Below, piece by piece: positions 20,954-32,145 of a stretch of DNA of 64,000 nt. Origin of the DNA: Hyphomicrobium nitrativorans NL23 (lineage in GTDB: Bacteria; Pseudomonadota; Alphaproteobacteria; Rhizobiales; Hyphomicrobiaceae); NCBI RefSeq assembly GCF_000503895.1, contig NC_022997.1, positions 496,001 through 560,000 on the forward strand, read 5' to 3'. A program made the translations under genes and the position numbers. Under the pieces are notes generated by a model. The model was not told the DNA's origin. It saw nothing but the letters and a program-made list of their open reading frames with translations, and made no database searches. Each line of letters begins with the position of its first letter. The first letter of the stretch is position 1.

Positions 20954-21559
20954 TTATCTCAGGTAGGGACAAAGCCTCCGTTCGCCGCCGTAGGTCAGGA
21001 ACGTGCCCGTTCTGCGATCGAACGAGCGATAGCGGGCGGCGCAGCGCTCGACGGCGTCGTCGTCGTAGGACGCGACCGGCTCGTCGTAATCGTCGTCGTA
21101 AGGCGGAGCGTAATAGAAGTCGTCGTAGTAGTAGGACGGACCCCACGCGCCGTAGAAATAAGGTGCGCCGAAGCCGATGCCGCCGCCCCGCCAACGGCGA
21201 TGGGCATGACGATGATGGCGATGGCCGACGCCACGGTAGCCACGTCTTGGGCCGGCGTAGTCTCCCCGGCCAGCGCCGCCCCGGAAGCCGGGGCCTCCGC
21301 CGCCACGGTGACCGCCACCCATGGCGGGACCTCCGCCGCCGCGTGGTCCTCCGCCAATTCCCGGGGTGGGCGCCGTGCCGCCGCCGCGAAGCGCTGCGCC
21401 GCCATCCATGTATCTTTGGACGGGAACGATCGATGACCCCGCAGGGGCGCTGGATGTGGCGGCCTTCGCCGTGGCGGAAGCGGCCGGGGCGGCAGCCGCC
21501 GGCGCTCCGAACGGCAGCGCCATCAATGCGGCCGCCGCCAAGATGCGTGAAGTCCTCAT
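20954..21559 (-). CDS. Exported BA14K-like glycine-rich protein
   Basis: A 201-residue secreted protein: signal peptide (LAAAALMALPFGAPAAAA), a Gly-rich central part (about residues 55-115), a Tyr/Asp-rich part, and a C-terminal block (CAARYRSFDRRTGTFLTYGG with CPYL at the end) that matches the BA14K family of Hyphomicrobiales surface proteins. The two cysteines of that block are probably disulfide-bonded. ATG 21559 is preceded by GGAG at 7-10 bases; an upstream TTG is less likely. It has no clear operon partner. Confidence 0.75.
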   Translation of the reverse strand: MRTSRILAAAALMALPFGAPAAAAPAASATAKAATSSAPAGSSIVPVQRYMDGGAALRGGGTAPTPGIGGGPRGGGGPAMGGGHRGGGGPGFRGGAGRGDYAGPRRGYRGVGHRHHRHAHRRWRGGGIGFGAPYFYGAWGPSYYYDDFYYAPPYDDDYDEPVASYDDDAVERCAARYRSFDRRTGTFLTYGGERRLCPYLR

Positions 21560-21954
21560 AACTTGCTCCAATTCTCACGCCTTAGCGGGCGTGACGCCTC
21601 GATTTTTTTCGTTCTTTGTCGTCCCCGGATTTGCCGGAACGGCGTTCGAGATCCTGATTGCCCATGTGGGGCCTCGCCTCAACGAATTCTACGAGCAACC
21701 CCTATGGTTCCATCATTTTGGCGTGGTTTGAGGGAGAGGGCGGTGAATGGCCGCGGAAATGCGGCGTTCGGGCTCGCCAACCCCGGTTGATGCGTCGTTG
21801 CGCCCATGATACAGAACCGCGGGTTTTCAGTCGGGGGGCGACGCAGAACATCGGTGTGGCCCTAACGCCCTGATCACCCTTTCTCAAAGAAATGAGCTGT
21901 GGCTTCGGCCGCGGGGCTTCCTAGCAACCCCTTGAGCACGCGAGAATTCTTGAC
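21560..21954. other. Intergenic region upstream of the ATP synthase operon
   Basis: About 395 bases between the BA14K-like gene and atpH, divergent. It must contain the atp promoter; one weak candidate is listed separately. The frame at 21321-21731 is a shadow of the Gly-rich gene with no ribosome-binding site. Confidence 0.45.
21787..21815 (+). promoter_or_regulatory. Possible sigma-70 promoter of atpH
   Basis: TTGATG at 21787-21792 and TACAGA at 21810-21815 are separated by 17 bases, 140 bases before the atpH start. Both hexamers are imperfect. The call rests only on spacing and position. Confidence 0.25.
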
Positions 21955-22515
21955 GTGGCGACAGAAGAACCCATCGTGGCCGGAGTGGCAGGCCGATACG
22001 CAGCAGCGCTGTTCGATCTCGCCCGCGAGGAGAACACCATTTCCGAGGTCGGGCAGGATCTCGAAAAATTCAAGCAACTTTACGACGAGAGCCCAGAGCT
22101 CCAGCGTCTGGTCCGGAGCCCGGTGATCGCGGCTGACGATCAGACGCGCGCGCTCGGCGCGGTGCTCGACAAGGCGGGAGTTGGCGGGCTCGCGAAGAAT
22201 TTCTTCGCGTTGGCTGCCCGGAACCGCCGCCTGTTCGCCGTGCCCGACATGGTGCGGGCGTTCCAGGCGCTCGCAGCCAAGGCGCGCGGCGAGGTGACGG
22301 CGGTGGTTGCCAGTGCGCAGCCCCTGACCGATGCCCAGGCCGAGGCCCTCAAAGCTTCGCTGAAGGCGGCCGTCGGAAAAGACGTGACGCTTCAGACGCG
22401 GGTCGATCCTTCGCTGATCGGCGGGCTCGTCGTGAAGCTCGGCAGCCGGATGGTCGATTCGTCGCTTAAAACGAAGCTGCAAAACCTGAGCCTCTCCCTC
22501 AAGGGAGGCCACTGA
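21955..22515 (+). CDS. atpH: ATP synthase F1 delta subunit
   Basis: A 186-residue delta subunit (OSCP) that links the peripheral stalk to the alpha-3 beta-3 head. It has the family start ([18 protein letters not shown]) and the C-terminal block [27 protein letters not shown]. The start is GTG 21955. It opens the F1 operon; as usual in alphaproteobacteria, the Fo genes are not beside it. Confidence 0.95.
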   Translation: MATEEPIVAGVAGRYAAALFDLAREENTISEVGQDLEKFKQLYDESPELQRLVRSPVIAADDQTRALGAVLDKAGVGGLAKNFFALAARNRRLFAVPDMVRAFQALAAKARGEVTAVVASAQPLTDAQAEALKASLKAAVGKDVTLQTRVDPSLIGGLVVKLGSRMVDSSLKTKLQNLSLSLKGGH

Positions 22516-22633
22516 GAGTTTTAGGGAGGGGCGCGGTCACGCTGCCTCTCCTTTTTACGACATTCGCGTGGCGGGCCTTCTGGCGCGCCCAAAAGAACAC
22601 AAGAGAAAACGCCCAAAGACACGAGGTCAACCG

Positions 22634-24163
<1,530 letters not shown>

Positions 24164-24235
24164 ACGAACGAGGGGTGTCTCCTCCGGCGAGGCCAGAGGA
24201 GAACGGGATAGAGACGGTTCGCAAAGGACGCTCGA

Positions 24236-25123
24236 ATGCCGAGCTTAAAAGATCTCAAGAACCGCATCGCCTCCGTCAAGGCGACGCGGAAGATCACGAA
24301 GGCCATGCAGATGGTGGCCGCCGCTAAACTGCGCCGGGCGCAGGAAGCGGCGACGGCTGCGCGGCCCTACGCCGAGCGCATGGATGCGGTGCTTGCCGCG
24401 CTCAACAAGAACACGAGCCGCGAAGGCGCGTCTCCTTTGCTCGTCGGGACGGGCAAGGACGATGTGCATCTCCTGGTCGTGATGACGGCAGAACGCGGTC
24501 TCTGCGGCGGCTTCAACTCGAACATCGCCAAGCTCGCGCGCGCGGATGCGCAGCGGCTGATCGCGCAGGGCAAGACGGTGAAGATTATTACCGTCGGCCG
24601 GAAGGGTGCGGACAACCTGCGTCGCGATCTCGGCCGCAACATTACCGAGCGCCTTGGGCTCGGCGGCGGGCGCGGGATCTCGTTCTCGACGGCGGAGGAC
24701 ATCGGCAACAAGCTGCTCGCCATGTTCGAAGCGGGCGAGTTCGACGTTGCGACGCTCTATTTCTCCGAGTTCCAGAGCGTCATCTCGCAGAAGCCGACGG
24801 CCTTGCAGCTCATTCCGACAAAGCTGCCGGAAGGCGCGGAGGATGCGCCGGAAGCCGGTGGTGCGCAGGCCGTCGTCGAATACGAGCCGGACGAGGAATC
24901 GATCCTCGGCTATCTGCTGACGCGCAACATCTCGACACAGATCTTCCGGGGTCTTCTTGAGAACGCTGCGTCCGAGCAGGGTGCCCGCATGAGCGCGATG
25001 GACAACGCGACGCGCAACGCGGGCGACATGATCAATAAGCTGACGATCCAGTACAACCGTCAGCGGCAGGCGAACATCACCAAGGAACTGATCGAAATCA
25101 TCTCGGGCGCGGAAGCGCTCTGA
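24236..25123 (+). CDS. atpG: ATP synthase F1 gamma subunit
   Basis: The 295-residue rotor-shaft subunit. Both ends are conserved: [20 protein letters not shown] at the N-terminus and [19 protein letters not shown] in the C-terminal helix. The central Rossmann-like part carries the [16 protein letters not shown] block. In most bacteria atpD follows directly; here two unrelated genes intervene. Confidence 0.96.
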   Translation: MPSLKDLKNRIASVKATRKITKAMQMVAAAKLRRAQEAATAARPYAERMDAVLAALNKNTSREGASPLLVGTGKDDVHLLVVMTAERGLCGGFNSNIAKLARADAQRLIAQGKTVKIITVGRKGADNLRRDLGRNITERLGLGGGRGISFSTAEDIGNKLLAMFEAGEFDVATLYFSEFQSVISQKPTALQLIPTKLPEGAEDAPEAGGAQAVVEYEPDEESILGYLLTRNISTQIFRGLLENAASEQGARMSAMDNATRNAGDMINKLTIQYNRQRQANITKELIEIISGAEAL

Positions 25124-25140
25124 CGGGACCCTGTATCTTC

Positions 25141-25563
25141 ATGCGATCGATTTTTTACGGCGCAGCTCTGGCACTTTTCGCGACGTTCGTCGGTTTCGAC
25201 GGCGCTCGTGCGCAATCGCCGGACGTTGCCGCTGCGGCGGATCGGTTGCTCGAAGTGCAGTCTCCCAAAGAGATGCTCGCGGATATCGCCGGCAAGATCT
25301 CCGTCTCGCTTCCGCCCTCGCAGCGGCAGGCATATGTGGACGCGATGACCGAGCCGGCGTTCGTCGAACGCTTCAAGGTGGCGGCGCGCGATGCGCTGGC
25401 GAAGAACTTCACGGTGGAGGAGCTCGATGCCCTCGCCGAATTCTACCAGCGGCCGGTTGCACGGTCGGCGATGGCCAAGATGGGAGACTATATGGCCTCG
25501 CTGATGCCGTTCATTCAGGCCGAGCTGATTGGCATCGCTTCTAAGCTGCAGTCGCAGCCTTAG
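25141..25563 (+). CDS. Exported DUF2059-domain protein
   Basis: A 140-residue protein with a signal peptide (MRSIFYGAALALFATFVG to ARA) and a DUF2059-like helical domain (FTVEELDALAEFYQRPVARS, residues 95-114, then MAKMGDYMASLMPFIQAEL). The function of this family is unknown. It begins 17 bases after atpG with ATG 25141, probably in the same transcript. Why a periplasmic protein is placed in the F1 operon is not clear. Confidence 0.8.
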   Translation: MRSIFYGAALALFATFVGFDGARAQSPDVAAAADRLLEVQSPKEMLADIAGKISVSLPPSQRQAYVDAMTEPAFVERFKVAARDALAKNFTVEELDALAEFYQRPVARSAMAKMGDYMASLMPFIQAELIGIASKLQSQP

Positions 25564-25593
25564 GTCGTACGGATAGCTCGGAGACGGACGTCA

Positions 25594-27451
<1,858 letters not shown>

Positions 27452-27502
27452 GCGAACGTCAGGCGCTAGCAGAGGCCCGCTCAAGGCGGGTTGGGAGAGA
27501 GA

Positions 27503-27811
27503 ATGGCGGCAGACATCGGCGCAGGGAGCGGGGGCCAGGGTTTTGGCTCCTGCTGCGAGGAACTCCAGGAGGCGATGAGCGGCGAGGAATTCGAGCCGCT
27601 GATCACGGTCGGGGATGACGGCGTTCTCTACATGTCGGTCGGCATGGTCGAGCTTGAGGACGAAGAGCCGGGGATGGTCGATCATCCGGTTTTCTTCTGC
27701 CCCTTCTGCGGCTCGGGCCTGCAGACGCCCGAGGACGTGAAAGCGAAGACCGGCGACGAAGACGATGACGACGAAGAAGAAGAGGACGAGTCCGAGGACA
27801 AACAGTCCTAG
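27503..27811 (+). CDS. Small acidic protein with CC and CPFCG motifs
   Basis: Unrecognised 102-residue cytoplasmic protein. It has a double cysteine (CCEEL) near residue 17, a CPFCG motif near residue 68 that could make half of a zinc ribbon or bind metal with the first pair, and a very acidic tail (residues 83-102, mostly Asp and Glu). ATG 27503 is preceded by GGGAGAGAG. It lies 51 bases after atpD, before a strong terminator and atpC. Similar small proteins occur in related genomes as hypotheticals, to my memory. Confidence 0.7.
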   Translation: MAADIGAGSGGQGFGSCCEELQEAMSGEEFEPLITVGDDGVLYMSVGMVELEDEEPGMVDHPVFFCPFCGSGLQTPEDVKAKTGDEDDDDEEEEDESEDKQS

Positions 27812-27856
27812 AGCCGTTCAGGTTTTGCTGGAAGCGCAGAACGGCTCTAGGTTTTT
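27807..27856 (+). terminator. Rho-independent terminator before atpC
   Basis: CCTAGAGCCGTTC (27807-27819) pairs perfectly with GAACGGCTCTAGG (27839-27851), followed at once by TTTTT. It overlaps the stop codon of the acidic protein and lies upstream of atpC, so atpC may need read-through or its own promoter. Confidence 0.75.
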
Positions 27857-27864
27857 GCTTTGTC

Positions 27865-27907
27865 GTGCTTCTTATCGGAAAACCGGTTCCCACTTTTCCG
27901 GAAGCAC
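27865..27907. repeat. 43-bp palindromic repeat, copy 1
   Basis: GTGCTTC and GAAGCAC at the ends and CGGAAAA/TTTTCCG inside make a two-step stem around CCGGTTCCCAC. Very similar elements are widespread between genes in Hyphomicrobiales. A degenerate copy is at 39661-39703. Confidence 0.8.
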
Positions 27908-27951
27908 TCTAGACGTCCGCTCTTCCGGGAAGGATTTAGAAAGAGGAGCTT

Positions 27952-28341
27952 ATGGCTCAGACGTTTACATTCGAGCTGGTCAGCCCCGAGAAGGTGCTGC
28001 TTTCGGGCCAGGCAGAGCAGGTGCAACTGCCGGGCAGCGAAGGCGATATGACCATCCTTCCCAATCACGCGCCGCTGATTTCGACGCTTCGGCCGGGCGT
28101 GATCGACGTCGTTCGCAGCGAGGGCCGGGCGCGCATCTTCGTGCGGCAGGCGTTCGCGCAGGTGGAGCCGGACCGGCTGACGGTTCTGGCGGAGAAGGCC
28201 TACGACGTGTCGGAGCTGCGCGGCGAGACGCTCTCTGCCGAGATTTCGTCGGCGGAGCGCGATCTTGCCGAGGCGAAGACGGACGAGCAACGCTTGGTTG
28301 CCAATCAGGCGTTGACGGCACTCGCCGAGCTTCGGGCGTAA
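27952..28341 (+). CDS. atpC: ATP synthase F1 epsilon subunit
   Basis: A 129-residue epsilon subunit of the rotor. The N-terminal beta domain has FELVSPEKVLLSGQAEQVQL and the block MTILPNHAPLISTLRPG; the C-terminal helices are SAERDLAEAKT and ANQALTALAEL. AAGAGGAGC precedes ATG 27952. Separated from the rest of the operon by a terminator-like hairpin and a palindromic repeat; followed by a strong terminator. Confidence 0.95.
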   Translation: MAQTFTFELVSPEKVLLSGQAEQVQLPGSEGDMTILPNHAPLISTLRPGVIDVVRSEGRARIFVRQAFAQVEPDRLTVLAEKAYDVSELRGETLSAEISSAERDLAEAKTDEQRLVANQALTALAELRA

Positions 28342-28369
28342 GCGGGACGTACGTCAGGTAGATTATTTT

Positions 28370-28405
28370 AAAAAAGCGCCCTCGAAACCGGGGGCGCTTT
28401 TTTTG
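28370..28405 (+). terminator. Terminator of the atp operon
   Basis: Arms AAAAAAGCGCCCTCG (28370-28384) and CGGGGGCGCTTTTTT (28389-28403) pair with a single mismatch around a 4-base loop, and a T-run continues after the stem. A classic intrinsic terminator. Confidence 0.9.
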
Positions 28406-28559
28406 TTTCGTACACAAGCTGCGGGAAGCTTCGGACAAGGGGCGTTGTGCTGGTGGATGTCCGCGCCACTTGGCGCGGGGGCGCGCCCAAGCGAAGCTTG
28501 GCTCCGTCAAGACGCTCCCGAGCGCTGACGCTCTAAAGCGCGTTCATGTCAGATGGGAT

Positions 28560-28700
28560 CGCTCCGGTTCCCCTCCCCCTGGTGGGGAGGGGTTAGGGGT
28601 GGGGGGAAGCCCGACAGCAGATGGTCTGGAATCCCCCCCTCCTAACCTCCCCCACGTCGAGTCGGAGACTCGCCTCCGGCGAGATGGGGGAGGGATAAGC
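28560..28700. repeat. GC-rich inverted-repeat element
   Basis: CCCCTCCCCCTGGTGGGGAG, then GGTTAGGGGTGGGGGG on the left, and TCCCCCCCTCCTAACC with GATGGGGGAGGG on the right. The outer parts are imperfect inverted repeats of each other, about 130 bases in all, with smaller palindromes inside. The shape resembles a miniature mobile or intergenic repeat unit; it carries no gene. Confidence 0.65.
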
Positions 28701-28764
28701 GTGGTGAAGTTCCCAACTGCTTCCGTATGACTTGAACAAGCGCTAGTACGCAAATTGCGAGACG

Positions 28765-29301
28765 CTACGTCTGCTCGGCGGCGTCGAGCTTGCGGTTCAT
28801 GCGGCGCAGAAGCTGGCCGACGTTCGCGATCAGATTGTGCTCGATGGCGAAGTAGATGCGCTCGCCCTTGAACTTCTTTTTGACAGCATCCCACGGAAAC
28901 AGCAGCACGACATCGAACTCGATCGGCTGGCCTGTGGACGGGAGACCCAGGAGGTCGCCCTTGTGGATGCCGTTGAAGTGCGCTTCCTCGACGACGCCCT
29001 GAGGACCGACGAAGACGTTGGTCACGGCGAAGCAGTTCTCGGGAAACGCGGTGAGAAACTTGTCGTAGAACTCAGCGGCGCCCTCATGGCCGTGCCAGAC
29101 CTTGCCGTTGTTCAGCATCGTGTAAACGCAATCCTCAGTGAGGGTTGCGAGGAGGCCGGGGATGTCGCCGCGATGCTCGGCGGCGATATGGTCCAGCCAT
29201 AGCTCCTTGATCCGGTCGTATTCGGCATGGTCGAACGGTTGCCCGGACTGGTAGTCCGCACCGTCGTTGAAAGGCGGGAGCGTTCTTGTCGTCGTCGACA
29301 T
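28765..29301 (-). CDS. SnoaL/NTF2-like fold protein
   Basis: A 178-residue protein with a pattern of the SnoaL/NTF2-like superfamily: YDRIKELWLDHIAAEHRGDI at the first helix, LATLTEDCVYTML, then HGHEGAAEFYDKFLTAFPEN and strands ending GERIYFAIEHNLI. Such proteins are small isomerases, hydrolases or ligand binders; no activity can be named. The start is uncertain: ATG 29301 gives the conserved part, but none of the in-frame starts (29301, 29340, 29379) has a good ribosome-binding site. Confidence 0.7.
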   Translation of the reverse strand: MSTTTRTLPPFNDGADYQSGQPFDHAEYDRIKELWLDHIAAEHRGDIPGLLATLTEDCVYTMLNNGKVWHGHEGAAEFYDKFLTAFPENCFAVTNVFVGPQGVVEEAHFNGIHKGDLLGLPSTGQPIEFDVVLLFPWDAVKKKFKGERIYFAIEHNLIANVGQLLRRMNRKLDAAEQT

Positions 29302-29380
29302 ATGAAATGGGCTCACAGGAGGGAAAAACGAAAAAGACATCGGAACGCCGCCGAAGCGGCATTCCTCGCCTCCTGTCATT

Positions 29381-29905
29381 TCAGTTTTGGGCCAGATACG
29401 CAAATCTCTCAACGAGCGTTTGGTAAACGGGTTTCTTAAACGACACGATCAGCTCGGGAAGTTCGGACATCTCCCGCCAGCGCCAGCGGTCGAACTCGGC
29501 TTTGGCCCCGCGCGGCTGAATATCGATCTCGCTGTCGTCCCCCCAGAAGCGCATCGCAAACCAGCGTTGGCGCTGACCCCGATATTTGCCCTTGAGGGCC
29601 ACACCCAAGAGTTGCTCGGGAAGCTCGTAGGTGAGCCACTGAGGCATCTCGGCCACCACCTCGGCGCTGGTGATGCCGGTTTCCTCACGCAGCTCGCGGT
29701 AGGCGGCGTCGATGGGTGCTTCGCCCTCGTCGATGCCGCCCTGCGGCATCTGCCAGATATGAGCAGAGCGGTCGCCGACCCATTTGGGCAGCCGCCGTCC
29801 CGTCCAGACCAGGCCTTGCGGGTTCAGGAGCATGATGCCCACCGAGAACCGATAGGGGAGGTCGAGGGGAGCTGCGGGAACGGTAACGTCTGCGTGTTTC
29901 ATCAT
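29381..29905 (-). CDS. rppH: RNA pyrophosphohydrolase (Nudix), paralogue 1
   Basis: A 174-residue Nudix hydrolase that converts 5'-triphosphate RNA to 5'-monophosphate RNA and so starts decay by RNase E. The Nudix box is complete: GGIDEGEAPIDAAYRELREE followed by TGI. The RppH features are present: PYRFSVGIMLLNPQGLVWTG at the start and WQMPQGGIDEG. The start is ATG 29905. A second, similar gene lies 167 bases away on the same strand. Confidence 0.9.
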   Translation of the reverse strand: MMKHADVTVPAAPLDLPYRFSVGIMLLNPQGLVWTGRRLPKWVGDRSAHIWQMPQGGIDEGEAPIDAAYRELREETGITSAEVVAEMPQWLTYELPEQLLGVALKGKYRGQRQRWFAMRFWGDDSEIDIQPRGAKAEFDRWRWREMSELPELIVSFKKPVYQTLVERFAYLAQN

Positions 29906-30072
29906 GGTCCGGTCATCAGAGGATCAGCGTGGCGCCAAGGCGGGCCTGTGCCGCGGGCGGCCGAATCGAAATGTCATCTTACTGAGAATAATAACGGTTT
30001 TATGTCCCCCTTCTGTCATGTGGGGATCATGTGGCCCCGCGGGGCAATGTCTCAGATGATGGCGCTTGCTCA

Positions 30073-30582
30073 TTATCCGCCGAGAATGGGGCGGAAGATG
30101 CGCAGCACTTCCGTATAGACCGCGCGTTTGAACGGAATGATGACAGTGGGCAGCTTCTCAGGCGGGCACCAGTGCCAGGCGATGAACTCGCTGTGCGGCT
30201 GGCCGGGCTCGCCGATGTCGATCTCGCCGTCGTCGCCCAGGAAGCGGACGGCGAACCATTTCTGCGCCTGGCCGCGGTAGCGTCCGCCCCAGAGCTTTCC
30301 GATCAGATGTTCTGGCAGGTCGTAGGTCAGCCAGTCGGGTGTTTCGGCGACGATCTCAGCGTTGCGGATGGCGGTTTCCTCGCGAAGCTCGCGTAGGGCG
30401 GCGGTGCGAGGATCCTCGTCCGGTTCGATGCCGCCTTGGGGCATCTGCCACCAGGGGCCACCGCCCTCGGGCACGCTGTCGGCGCGCTGCCCGACCCAGA
30501 CCTGATTGGCGCCGTTCAGGACCATCATGCCGACGCATGGCCGGTAGCCGAGCGTTGCGGGATCGGGATGGGATGTGCTCAT
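30073..30582 (-). CDS. RNA pyrophosphohydrolase (Nudix), paralogue 2
   Basis: A 169-residue Nudix protein that lines up with its neighbour along most of its length (GYRPCVGMMVLNGANQVWVG, WWQMPQGGIEPDEDP, RYRGQAQKWFAVRFLGDD). The Nudix box reads GIEPDEDPRTAALRELREET then AI, with alanine where the consensus has glycine; the metal-binding glutamates are intact. The pair looks like a tandem duplication followed by divergence. Which of the two is the main RppH cannot be decided from sequence alone. Confidence 0.85.
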   Translation of the reverse strand: MSTSHPDPATLGYRPCVGMMVLNGANQVWVGQRADSVPEGGGPWWQMPQGGIEPDEDPRTAALRELREETAIRNAEIVAETPDWLTYDLPEHLIGKLWGGRYRGQAQKWFAVRFLGDDGEIDIGEPGQPHSEFIAWHWCPPEKLPTVIIPFKRAVYTEVLRIFRPILGG

Positions 30583-30658
30583 GGCTCTGCTCGCTGTCTC
30601 GTGTTCGATCCATCGTAACAGGTGCGTGACTCACCGTGTGTATGGATCCTCAAATGGC

Positions 30659-30684
30659 GATGGGCGCCGTTTCCGGCGCCCATC
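30659..30684 (-). terminator. Hairpin downstream of ctpA
   Basis: GATGGGCGCCG (30659-30669) and CGGCGCCCATC (30674-30684) form a perfect 11-bp stem with a TTTC loop, 40 bases after the ctpA stop. There is no long T-tract in the minus direction. Confidence 0.5.
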
Positions 30685-30723
30685 CTGGATCGTGTTTTGC
30701 GGATATTTCGACGATCCGCTCGA

Positions 30724-32145
30724 TCAGTTCGGCACCGGGCTCTTCTGCTCTTCGGCCGTGTTCGACGGCTGCTGGGCCGGCTTTGCAACGGTCTCCTCGA
30801 CGGGGATCTCTCCGCGCAGGAACTTGAGAGCGTACTGGAGCTGGGTGTCTTTCTCGGCTTCCTGCGGGACGTAAGCGGACGAGCCGGATTCTTCCTGCTT
30901 CTTCTCTTCGTCCGCCTTGGCCTTTGCCTCGTCCGCTTTCGCCTTCTCCTCGTCGCGCGTTTCGCCCTTGAGGTGGCCGCGCAGGCCCGCTTCGCCGCGG
31001 TTGCGTTCCTGGCGTGCGGACTTCAGCTCCTCGGGTAGCTCCTGCTCTACGACGATGTCCGGATCGATGCCCTTGGCCTGGATCGAACGGTTCGAGGGCG
31101 TGTAGTACCGGGCGGTGGTGAGGCGGATCGCGCCGTTCGCGCCGAGCGGGATGATGGTCTGCACCGAGCCTTTGCCGAACGAGCGCGTTCCGATCACGGT
31201 TGCACGTTTGTGGTCTTTCAGGGCGCCGGCGACGATTTCGGACGCGGACGCCGAGCCGCCGTTGATCAGAACGACGATGGGCTTGCCGTCGGCCGTGTCT
31301 CCGGGACGGGCCTGGGCACGCTGCGTTTCCTCGTTGTTGCGGCCCTTCGTGAGCACGATGGAGCCCTGATCGAGGAAGTCGTCGGAGACGGCGATCGCCT
31401 GATCGAGCAAGCCGCCCGGGTTGTTGCGCAGGTCGAGGACATAGCCCTTGAGCTTCGGCCCGATCTCCTTCTTGAGATCGTCCATCGCCTTCACGAGGTT
31501 GGCGTGGGTCTTCTCGTTGAAGGTGGTGAGGCGGATATAGGCGATGTCGCCTTCGACGCGCGACCGCACGGCGTTGATGCGGATGAAGTCGCGAACGATC
31601 TTGATGTCGAACGGCTCGTCGCGGCCCTGCCGCATGATGGTGAGCGTGATGGGCGTGTTGACGGGGCCGCGCATCTTTTCGACGGCCTGCTCAAGCGTCA
31701 GGCCCGAGATCTGGTCGTTGTCGAGATGCGTGATGAGGTCGTTGGAGAGAATGCCTGCTTTCGCGGCCGGCGTTTCGTCGATGGGAGCGACGACCTTTAC
31801 GACGCCGTTCTCCATCGTGACCTCGATGCCGAGGCCGCCGAACTCACCGCGCGTCTGCACCTGCATGTCGCGGTAGTGCTTCGGGCTCATGTAGGACGAG
31901 TGGGGGTCGAGCGCCGCCAGCATGCCGTTGATCGCGTTTTCGATCAGCATCGTGTCGTCGGGCTTCTCGACGTAATCGGACCGGACGCGTTCGAAAACGT
32001 CTCCGAACAGGTCGAGCTGACGGTAGAGCTCGGAGTTCGGCGAGGCGGCTGAATACGTCTGCGTGACGTTCAGCACCGTCGTCGCCCCGGCGAGACCTGT
32101 CATGGTCAGAAACGTCCAGAACACGAAGTCGGTCTTGCGCATCAT
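30724..32145 (-). CDS. ctpA: Carboxyl-terminal processing protease CtpA (S41)
   Basis: A 473-residue periplasmic serine protease. The N-terminal signal anchor (VFWTFLTMTGLAGATTVL) is followed by a helical part (DPHSSYMSPKHYRDM), a PDZ domain (GGLGIEVTMENGVVKVVAPI) and the S41 catalytic domain with serine in NGGSASASEIVAGAL and lysine in RSFGKGSVQT. The C-terminus is a charged Lys/Glu-rich region. The start ATG 32145 overlaps the stop of envC by four bases (ATGA), so the two are translationally coupled. Confidence 0.94.
   Translation of the reverse strand: MMRKTDFVFWTFLTMTGLAGATTVLNVTQTYSAASPNSELYRQLDLFGDVFERVRSDYVEKPDDTMLIENAINGMLAALDPHSSYMSPKHYRDMQVQTRGEFGGLGIEVTMENGVVKVVAPIDETPAAKAGILSNDLITHLDNDQISGLTLEQAVEKMRGPVNTPITLTIMRQGRDEPFDIKIVRDFIRINAVRSRVEGDIAYIRLTTFNEKTHANLVKAMDDLKKEIGPKLKGYVLDLRNNPGGLLDQAIAVSDDFLDQGSIVLTKGRNNEETQRAQARPGDTADGKPIVVLINGGSASASEIVAGALKDHKRATVIGTRSFGKGSVQTIIPLGANGAIRLTTARYYTPSNRSIQAKGIDPDIVVEQELPEELKSARQERNRGEAGLRGHLKGETRDEEKAKADEAKAKADEEKKQEESGSSAYVPQEAEKDTQLQYALKFLRGEIPVEETVAKPAQQPSNTAEEQKSPVPN

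Larger units (their letters stand above)
28342..28764. other. Intergenic region after atpC
   Basis: Holds the atpC terminator (28370-28405) and a long GC-rich inverted repeat (28560-28700). Between them nothing recognisable is seen. The frames here do not look coding. Confidence 0.5.

Noticed and set aside
31210-32052. Plus-strand frame of 280 codons over ctpA
   Set aside because: Antisense of the S41 protease, no start site or motif.
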